A DNA stretch of 28,271 nt from NCBI GenBank assembly GCA_043743785.1, contig JAYTVW010000159.1, positions 1 to 28,271 of the forward strand, written 5' to 3'. The stretch is from JAQTNA01 sp043743785. GTDB taxonomy: Bacteria > Pseudomonadota > Gammaproteobacteria > Burkholderiales > Rhodocyclaceae. This document shows, piece after piece, positions 1 to 5,812 of this stretch (the stretch's first letter is position 1; each line of letters starts with the position of its first letter). The translations under genes and the position numbers were made by a program. Under the pieces are notes generated by a model. It did no database searches, had not been told where the DNA came from, and was given only the letters and a program-made list of their open reading frames with translations.

Positions 1-112
1 CTTCGGTGCCTTGGCCGGCTGAAGCTGGCCCCACAAATGCCGTCCTTGAGCCAGGCGCTACCAGCGCCGTCGGCGAAGCCCGATTGGGCAAGGCGCTGCC
101 GTCACGCGGGTA
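1..112. repeat. Gene-free left edge with a degenerate palindromic element
   Basis: I see no supportable gene here. Positions about 8-38 carry an imperfect palindrome (GGCCGGCT-GA-AGCTGGCC). Read on the minus strand, the framework TTTGTGGGGCCAGCTTCAGCC resembles the right half of the element at 9049-9114 (TTTGTAGGTCGGGCTTCAGCC). It is therefore probably a diverged member of the same repeat family. A second short perfect palindrome (GGCGCT-ACC-AGCGCC) follows near 53-67. These stem-loops lie just past the uvrD stop codon and could help end its transcript, but there is no T-tract. Confidence 0.4.
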
Positions 113-2368
113 TCAAAGCGGCGTCAGTTTGGCGATGGCCAGGGCCAGCCACTTCACCCCGGCACTGCCGAAGTTTACCTGCACCCTGGCGTCTTCCCCG
201 GCCCCTTCGGCGGCGATGATGACGCCCACGCCGAAGCGGGCATGAGTAACGTTCTGGCCGACGCGAAAGCCGCCGGCCCCGGCGGGTGAACCGGCGCGGC
301 GTTCTCCTCTCGGTGCCACGGCAGCCGGCTTCACAGGCGGGTAATAGCGGGGCGTAGGCTCGGCGACGAAGCCCCGGGCCGCCTTCTTCGGCGTCAGCCA
401 CTTCAAGAGGGGCGCCGGGATTTCTTCCAGAAAGCGGGATTGCAGGTTGTAGCGGGTCTGTCCGTGCAGCATGCGGGTCTGGGCAAAGGACAAATACAGG
501 CGCTTGCGCGCCCTTGTCACCGCCACGTACATCAAGCGCCGTTCCTCTTCCAGGCCTTTCTGTTCCTGGGCGGCATTTTCATGGGGGAAAAGCCCCTCTT
601 CCAAGCCACTCAGAAACACCACGTCGAACTCCAGGCCCTTGGCCGCATGCACCGTCATGAGTTGCAGGGCATCATCGCCTTCGCCGGCCTGGTGTTCGCC
701 GGCTTCCAGGGAGGCGTGGGCCAGGAAGGACGCCAGGGGACTCTGGCCCTCCTCGACCGTTCCCTCCTCGGCGACGAAATTCATGGCCGCATTGACCAGT
801 TCCCCCAGGTTTTCCAGCCGGTCCTGTCCTTCCTTCTCGTTTTCGTACTGCTTGAGCAGGCCGGACATATCGAGTACCTGCTCCACCAGTTCCGGCAAAG
901 TCAGCTCATTCGCCACTTCCGCCATCTTGCCGATAAGGCCGGCGAAGGCAGCCAGGCTCGCCCCCCCCTTGCCGGCCAGGCCGGGAATGGCGCCAAACTG
1001 GCTGCTTCCCCGGGTCAGGGCCTCGTCCTGCAGGTTCTCCAGGGTGCGGGCGCCGATGCCGCGGACGGGGAAGTTCACCACCCGGGCAAAGGCCGTGTCG
1101 TCGTCCCGGTTGGCGATGAGGCGCAGGTAGGCCAGGGCGTGCTTGATCTCCTGACGCTCGAAGAAGCGCAGGCCGCCGTACACCCGGTAGGTCAGGCCGG
1201 CGGAAAACAAGGCGTGCTCCAGCACCCGGGACTGGGCGTTGGAACGGTACAGCAGGGCCATCTGGCTGTACGCAAAATCCTCCCGGGAGAGGGCACGCAC
1301 TTCCTCCACGATCCAGCGGGCCTCGTCCAGGTCCCCGGGGGCTTCGAAGACCCGGATGGGCTCGCCGGCCCCCGCTTCGGTCCACAGGGTCTTGCCCAGG
1401 CGCGTCGAATTGTTCTTGATGATGGCGTTGGCCGCATCCAGGATATTGCCGTGGGAGCGATAGTTCTGCTCCAGGCGAATGACGTTCTCGACGCGGAATT
1501 CCCGCTCGAAGTCCCGCATATTACCCACGTCGGCCCCCCGAAAGGCATAGATGGACTGGTCGTCGTCTCCTACGGCAAACATAGCCGTCCGATTTTCCGC
1601 GCCGAAGGCGCGCTCGACGTTCCCCTCGCCCTCCGGGAGAGGGGCTAGGGGTGAGGGTGGCCCACCGGCCAGCAACTTCAACCACGCGTACTGCAGTTTG
1701 TTGGTGTCCTGAAACTCGTCCACCAGGATATGGCGGAAGCGCCCCTGGTAGTGGGCCCGCAGGATCTCGTTGTTCATGAGCAACTCATAGGAGCGCAGCA
1801 GCAGCTCGGCGAAATCCACCACGCCTTCCTTTTGACACTGGGCTTCGTAGGCAGCGTAAATCTCCGCCTTGCCCCGGGTGAAGCTGTCCCAGGCCTCTAC
1901 CCCGTTGGCCCGGGTACCGTTTTCCTTGTGTCCATTGATGTACTGCTGCATGTCCCGGGGCGGAAACTTCTCGTCATCCACGTTGAGCGCCTTCAGCAGG
2001 CGCTTGATGGTGGACAGCTGGTCACCGGAATCCAGTATCTGGAACAGGGACGGCAGCCCCGCCTCCCGGTAGTGGGCCCGCAGCATGCGGTTGCACAGGC
2101 CGTGGAAGGTGCCGATCCACATGCCCCGGGTATTGATGGGCAGCATGGCAACAAGCCGCGCCAGCATCTCCTTGGCCGCCTTGTTGGTAAACGTGACAGC
2201 CAACAGAGAATGGGGCGTGGCCAGCCCATTTTGGATGAGCCAAGCGATGCGCGTGGTCAGCACCCGGGTCTTGCCGGAACCGGCCCCCGCCAGGATCAAG
2301 GCATGCCGGGCGGGCAAGGTGACGGCGGCAAGCTGTTCGGGATTCAGGTTGTGGAGCAGGTCGGACAT
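113..2368 (-). CDS. uvrD: ATP-dependent 3'-5' DNA helicase UvrD/Rep (superfamily 1)
   Basis: This is a helicase of the UvrD/PcrA/Rep family, which unwinds DNA in nucleotide-excision and mismatch repair and clears proteins from forks. The 751-residue protein shows the full SF1A motif set: Walker A GAGSGKT (28-34), TFTNKAAKEM (59-68), GTFHG (86-90), motif II DEFQDT (217-222), motif III GDDDQSIYAFRGA (267-279), QNYRS (301-305), TVHAAKGLEFD (572-582) and YVAVTRAR (614-621). A basic linker leads to a C-terminal Tudor-like segment (about 700-748, with HARFGVGVI), as in UvrD and PcrA. Family members are usually about 720-730 residues. The extra length is largely an unusual Pro/Gly/Glu stretch at residues 237-262, between motifs II and III, encoded by a palindromic repeat (see 1583-1660). 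The gene is divergent from the histidine kinase. Identification is firm; UvrD rather than Rep rests on the C-terminal domain. Confidence 0.95.
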   Translation of the reverse strand: MSDLLHNLNPEQLAAVTLPARHALILAGAGSGKTRVLTTRIAWLIQNGLATPHSLLAVTFTNKAAKEMLARLVAMLPINTRGMWIGTFHGLCNRMLRAHYREAGLPSLFQILDSGDQLSTIKRLLKALNVDDEKFPPRDMQQYINGHKENGTRANGVEAWDSFTRGKAEIYAAYEAQCQKEGVVDFAELLLRSYELLMNNEILRAHYQGRFRHILVDEFQDTNKLQYAWLKLLAGGPPSPLAPLPEGEGNVERAFGAENRTAMFAVGDDDQSIYAFRGADVGNMRDFEREFRVENVIRLEQNYRSHGNILDAANAIIKNNSTRLGKTLWTEAGAGEPIRVFEAPGDLDEARWIVEEVRALSREDFAYSQMALLYRSNAQSRVLEHALFSAGLTYRVYGGLRFFERQEIKHALAYLRLIANRDDDTAFARVVNFPVRGIGARTLENLQDEALTRGSSQFGAIPGLAGKGGASLAAFAGLIGKMAEVANELTLPELVEQVLDMSGLLKQYENEKEGQDRLENLGELVNAAMNFVAEEGTVEEGQSPLASFLAHASLEAGEHQAGEGDDALQLMTVHAAKGLEFDVVFLSGLEEGLFPHENAAQEQKGLEEERRLMYVAVTRARKRLYLSFAQTRMLHGQTRYNLQSRFLEEIPAPLLKWLTPKKAARGFVAEPTPRYYPPVKPAAVAPRGERRAGSPAGAGGFRVGQNVTHARFGVGVIIAAEGAGEDARVQVNFGSAGVKWLALAIAKLTPL
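1583..1660. repeat. Palindromic repeat inserted in frame within uvrD
   Basis: A stretch of about 78 bp contains the CCCTCACCCC...GGGAGAGGGG type of palindromic repeat, which is normally intergenic in proteobacteria. On the uvrD strand it reads through as PPSPLAPLPEGEG followed by NVERAFGAENR. E. coli UvrD and other relatives have only a few residues between the LLAG helix end and the strand leading to GDDDQS, so about 20-26 residues are extra. The reading frame is preserved and all motifs on both sides are intact, so the gene is probably functional. The exact insertion borders are inferred. Confidence 0.7.
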
Positions 2369-2464
2369 GGCGGCACGGGCGGGGGGAAACCGGCGGATTA
2401 TACCCCCGGCCCGCTTGGCCCCCAGGACGGGGCGGCCCGGGACGCTATTAATGAGGACTTACCC

Positions 2465-2493
2465 TTACATGACTCAAGCATGAGTTATAGAAT
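2465..2493 (+). promoter_or_regulatory. Possible promoter with overlapping inverted repeat for the histidine kinase gene
   Basis: A TATAGAAT box (2486-2493) lies just before the kinase start. The best -35 at about 17 bp (TTACAT, 2465-2470) is poor. Between them is an inverted repeat ACTCA-AGCA-TGAGT (2472-2485), which could be an operator. If this -10 is used, transcription would begin at about 2499-2500, on the first possible start codon. The mRNA would then be leaderless or use the next in-frame ATG. Confidence 0.35.
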
Positions 2494-2498
2494 GCGCC

Positions 2499-5054
2499 AT
2501 GCTTGCGAACTCGCCCCTTCCCGAAATGGCCGTCCACACCCCCGAAAACCTTGCGGACACGGGCAATGTGACTTTTTTGCGCCAGGCCCTGTCGGTCCTG
2601 ATCCTGTTCTGCGTGGCTGCCATCCTCCTGCTGCCCTTTTTCGGGGCGGAACAGGCCCGGCGCACCTCCACCTTCGTGCTGGTAGTCATCCCCGCCATCC
2701 TGGCCCTCTACCTGGCGTCCACGGACCGCTCACAGCGGGCACTCCTGGTACTGGCCTACGGCGGCTGGGCCGCCGTGACCCTGGCGGTCATGATCAACGG
2801 CGGCCTGCGGGCGCCGATCGTCTTCGCCTATCCGATGCTGCTCCTGGTCTCGGGCCTGGGGGTGGGCATCAAGACCACCTGGCACATCACCGGCCTGACC
2901 CTGGCCGTGGCGCCCCTGCTGTGGCTGGCGGAGCGGGAAAAGTGGCTGCCCCCGGTCATTCCGCTATCGGCGGACCTGATCCTGCTGCTGGTGCCCCTGG
3001 GAACCCTGGCGGCGGCGTTTCTGATGAACCACCACCGCCGGCAACTGGCGCGACGCGAAGAACGCCTGCGCAGTGAAGGCACGGATCTCTCCCGGCGCAT
3101 GGATGAACTCGCCGCCCGGGAGAGCCTCTTGCGCCTCGTGGTGGAAAACGTGCCGGCCCTGATTCACTACTACGACCGGGATTTCTTCTGCCTGTTCGCC
3201 AACCGGCCCTTTCAGGAATTCTTCGGCTTGGCCACAACCGGCGTGCGGGGAAAAACCCTGGAAGAACTGATCGGACGGGATGCCTGCCACTCACTCCAGC
3301 GCCCCGTGGAGGAGGCCCTGGCTGGCAAGCGGGTGTCGTTCCGCTGCAAATTGACGCGCCACAGCGGCGAAGAACGTCAACTCGACTGCAATCTCGTACC
3401 GGATCGGGATCCGGACGGCATGGTTCGCGGCTACTTCGCCCAGATGCTGGACGTCACCGAGCAGGAACACGGCGCAGCGGTCCTGCGCGCCATTGCCGAG
3501 GGCACCGCCACCGCCACCGGGGAAGACTTCTTCCGCTCCCTCGTACGGCAACTATCTTCCGCCCTCGATGTCCCCTTCGCCGTGCTGTCGGAGGGCCTGC
3601 CGGACGGCGAGCAACTCCACCACCATGCCTTCTGGCACAAGGACAGGCACATTGACATACCGGACCAGCCCCTGGCCGGCTGCCCCTGCGGCGAGGCCAT
3701 CGCCGGGAACCGGGTCATTTTTCACGCCAGAGGCGTCGACGAACGCTTTCCGGACTGCCAGGAAATCGCTGATCTCGCGCTGCAGAGTTTCTATGGCATG
3801 CCCCTGCGGAATGCAGCCGGCGAGGCCCTCGGCGTGCTCGCCGTCATGTCGCCCCGGCCCCTGCACTTCAGCGACGAACTGGCTGCCGTCATGGCGATTT
3901 TTGCGGCCCGGGCCGGCGCCGAACTGGAGCGCCAGCGGGCCGAGGCGACGCTGCGCCGCTCCGAGGAAAAATTTCTTCGCATCTTCCAGTCCAGCCCCAT
4001 ACCCATTGCCCTGCTCAACATGGATGGCCGCATCCGGGAGGTGAACGATGCCGGTTGCCAGCTATGGGACACCGCAGCGAAGGACATGATCGGCAGGACC
4101 TCCCTGGAACTCGGCTTCTGGCCGGCCCCGGAGGAACGGGAACGCTGGAGGGAAAGGCTCATGCGCGACGGCCGCGCACTCGACCAGGAATTGCGCGTGC
4201 TGAGGCCTGGCGGGCAACCCCGCTGGCTGCAGGTATCCAGCGAGATCATTTCCCTCTCCGACGGGCCGGTGGTGCTGGGATTTCTGGTGGACGTGACGGA
4301 GCGCAAGCGCTCCGAAGAGGCTCTGGCGCGTATCAACGACGAGCTGGAGTTGCGGGTCCGCCAGCGCACGGCGGAACTCACCAGCGCCAACCGGGAACTG
4401 GAAACCTTCGCCTACTCGGTTTCCCACGACCTGCGCGCGCCCCTGCGCAGCATTGACGGATTCAGCCAGATTTTGCTGACCGATTACCACGCACAACTGG
4501 ATGCGGAAGGTCAATCCCATTTGCAGCGGGTACGCCGGGCCGCCCAGCGCATGGGCGCCGTAATCGACGACTTGCTGCAACTCAGCCGCGTAACTAGGCA
4601 GGAAATGCGCCGGCAAGCGGTGGACCTGAGCCAGATGGCCAGTGAAATCCTGGAGGACTTGCAGAATGCCACGCCGGAACGTCGGGTAGTGGGCACGGTG
4701 CAGGCCGGCTGCAGCACCCAGGGCGATGCCGTGCTGCTGCGCATCCTGCTGGAAAACCTGCTGGGCAACGCCTGGAAATATACGACCCATGCGGGGGAGG
4801 CAAGAATCGAGTTCGGCTGCGACCACAAGCCGGAGGCCTGCAGCTGGTATGTGCGGGACAACGGCGTGGGTTTCGACATGGCGCACGCCCAGCGACTCTT
4901 CCGGCCTTTTGAGCGCCTGCATCACGTCCACGAGTTCGAGGGCACGGGCATTGGCCTGGCGTCCGCCGCCCGCATCGTGCATCGCCATGGCGGCAAGATT
5001 GCGGCGAAAGCACTCCCGGGGGCCGGCGCCACATTCCACTTCACGCTGGGATAG
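2499..5054 (+). CDS. Membrane PAS-GAF-PAS hybrid-sensor type histidine kinase (orphan)
   Basis: An 851-residue sensor kinase. The N-terminus has about six hydrophobic segments (roughly residues 26-48, 55-73, 80-98, 104-124, 128-143, 152-176), followed by a coiled linker, a PAS domain (about 215-325), a GAF-like domain (about 330-480) and a second PAS (about 490-605) ending in the typical DVTERKRSEEAL. Then come a coiled coil, a HisKA domain with phospho-acceptor His643 in SVSHDLRAPLRS, and a HATPase domain with N-box (ENLLGNAWKY, 752-761), G1 (DNGVGFD, 787-793) and G2 (GTGIGLA). This phytochrome-kinase-like catalytic end is well conserved, so it should be active. No receiver domain or adjacent response regulator is present, so partner and signal are unknown. 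No Shine-Dalgarno is visible before the ATG at 2499 or the in-frame ATG at 2526; either may be the start. Confidence 0.9.
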   Translation: MLANSPLPEMAVHTPENLADTGNVTFLRQALSVLILFCVAAILLLPFFGAEQARRTSTFVLVVIPAILALYLASTDRSQRALLVLAYGGWAAVTLAVMINGGLRAPIVFAYPMLLLVSGLGVGIKTTWHITGLTLAVAPLLWLAEREKWLPPVIPLSADLILLLVPLGTLAAAFLMNHHRRQLARREERLRSEGTDLSRRMDELAARESLLRLVVENVPALIHYYDRDFFCLFANRPFQEFFGLATTGVRGKTLEELIGRDACHSLQRPVEEALAGKRVSFRCKLTRHSGEERQLDCNLVPDRDPDGMVRGYFAQMLDVTEQEHGAAVLRAIAEGTATATGEDFFRSLVRQLSSALDVPFAVLSEGLPDGEQLHHHAFWHKDRHIDIPDQPLAGCPCGEAIAGNRVIFHARGVDERFPDCQEIADLALQSFYGMPLRNAAGEALGVLAVMSPRPLHFSDELAAVMAIFAARAGAELERQRAEATLRRSEEKFLRIFQSSPIPIALLNMDGRIREVNDAGCQLWDTAAKDMIGRTSLELGFWPAPEERERWRERLMRDGRALDQELRVLRPGGQPRWLQVSSEIISLSDGPVVLGFLVDVTERKRSEEALARINDELELRVRQRTAELTSANRELETFAYSVSHDLRAPLRSIDGFSQILLTDYHAQLDAEGQSHLQRVRRAAQRMGAVIDDLLQLSRVTRQEMRRQAVDLSQMASEILEDLQNATPERRVVGTVQAGCSTQGDAVLLRILLENLLGNAWKYTTHAGEARIEFGCDHKPEACSWYVRDNGVGFDMAHAQRLFRPFERLHHVHEFEGTGIGLASAARIVHRHGGKIAAKALPGAGATFHFTLG

Positions 5055-5147
5055 CCTTAATAATCAGCATATTAAAAACTGCTGTGAAAAACGTTGCAGC
5101 GAAATCCATAATTATGGTGCGATGCACAATTTTTTACCTCTGCTTGT

Positions 5148-5208
5148 AAGACAACCGTAAGCAAGTACGGTAGAATCCGCTTCGAAGTCGTTATTGCACT
5201 GCAGCATA
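5148..5208 (+). promoter_or_regulatory. Putative promoter and TGC-rich operator upstream of the 105-aa gene
   Basis: The AT-rich gap 5055-5282 holds a plausible sigma-70 promoter: AAGACA (5148-5153), 17 bp, TAGAAT (5171-5176). Downstream of the -10, at 5192-5208, is TATTGCACTGCAGCATA. This TGC-rich site is placed where a repressor would block transcription, and it resembles TGC/GCA sites described for the polyhydroxyalkanoate regulator PhaR. Farther upstream, AATTATGGTGCGATGCACAA (5110-5129) is nearly repeated before the small lipoprotein gene (19228-19247). The assignment is by eye. Confidence 0.4.
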
Positions 5209-5282
5209 GAGACGCCAAGAAGCCCAAAAGGCCACCGGACGTCACCTGCCGCACGACGGCAAACAGCATCTGGAGAACAGCC

Positions 5283-5600
5283 ATGAAATCACCGAAAATC
5301 CTGCCCTGGCTAGCCCGCAAGGCCGGCATATCCGACGCCCGCGCTGAAGTCCTCTGGCACAAGGCCCTGCGTCACGCAACCCTCAGCACCGGCTGGGTCA
5401 ACACCTCCGAATACTGGGGCGTTGCCGTGGAAAAGCTGGAAGAGCTGGTGGAGGCCGAGGGAAACCAGGTCTGCCGTCCCCGCTTCACGCCCATCGTCCG
5501 CGCCCAGCATGACCTGGGGGACCTGCAGTTCGCTGCCTGGGAAGGCATGATGCGCGCCGCCAACCAGGCCTGGAGCCGCATGGTCGTGGGCGCACGCTGA
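5283..5600 (+). CDS. Small conserved-type protein of unknown function (105 aa)
   Basis: I do not recognise a named family. The 105-residue protein has no signal peptide or membrane segment, so it is probably cytoplasmic. It contains six tryptophans spread along its length (PWLARKAG, LWHKALRH, GWVNTSEYWGVAVEKL, AAWEGMM, AWSRMV), with alternating basic and acidic helical stretches. This suggests a compact helical fold. The start is supported by a GGAG Shine-Dalgarno 7 bases upstream (5272-5275), a promoter-like region, and GC-rich third positions like its neighbours. It stands alone: a histidine kinase ends 228 bp upstream and a long inverted repeat follows. It resembles short hypothetical proteins I associate with Rhodocyclales, but that is recollection, not a search. 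Confidence 0.75.
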   Translation: MKSPKILPWLARKAGISDARAEVLWHKALRHATLSTGWVNTSEYWGVAVEKLEELVEAEGNQVCRPRFTPIVRAQHDLGDLQFAAWEGMMRAANQAWSRMVVGAR

Positions 5601-5629
5601 TCCGGCACCCCGTTCCAGAAGACAATTTA

Positions 5630-5757
5630 AAACGCCGAGGCGCCGAGACGCCGAGGAGAAACAGGAACTTAACGACCAAGGCAGGCTTGCCCACCAGACA
5701 AGCCCCATGGCATGTTCAAGCTATTGTTTTCTCTGCGTCTCGGCGCCTCGGCGTTTA
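5630..5757. repeat. Long inverted repeat (CGCCGAG family), copy 1
   Basis: Two arms of about 30 bp (5630-5661 and 5727-5757) are nearly perfect reverse complements, built from the units AACGCCGAGGCGCCGAGACGC and GCGTCTCGGCGCCTCGGCGTT, with a loop of about 65 bp. The arms resemble those of the element at 19703-19825 (CGCAGAGGCGC type), so both belong to one family. It occupies the gap between the 105-aa gene and leuS and could form a large hairpin. The sequence just right of the element contains GATAAT (5776-5781), a possible leuS -10 box. Confidence 0.8.
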
Positions 5758-5812
5758 GTTATCCGGTTTTTGTAGGATAATCCCGGCCTTTGCTCGAACC
5801 GCCGGTCCCGTC

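Noticed and set aside
1..112. A short plus-strand frame reading from the left edge
   Set aside because: It continues into uvrD antisense, starts within a palindrome and has no recognisable protein similarity.
440..1648. A 402-codon plus-strand frame inside uvrD
   Set aside because: It is antisense to uvrD, whose helicase motifs are complete, and the translation is low-complexity with no domain signature.
1730..3076. A 448-codon plus-strand frame crossing the uvrD-kinase divergent region
   Set aside because: It overlaps uvrD antisense and the kinase in another frame. Its product is Gly/Pro-rich and the kinase frame clearly holds the real protein.
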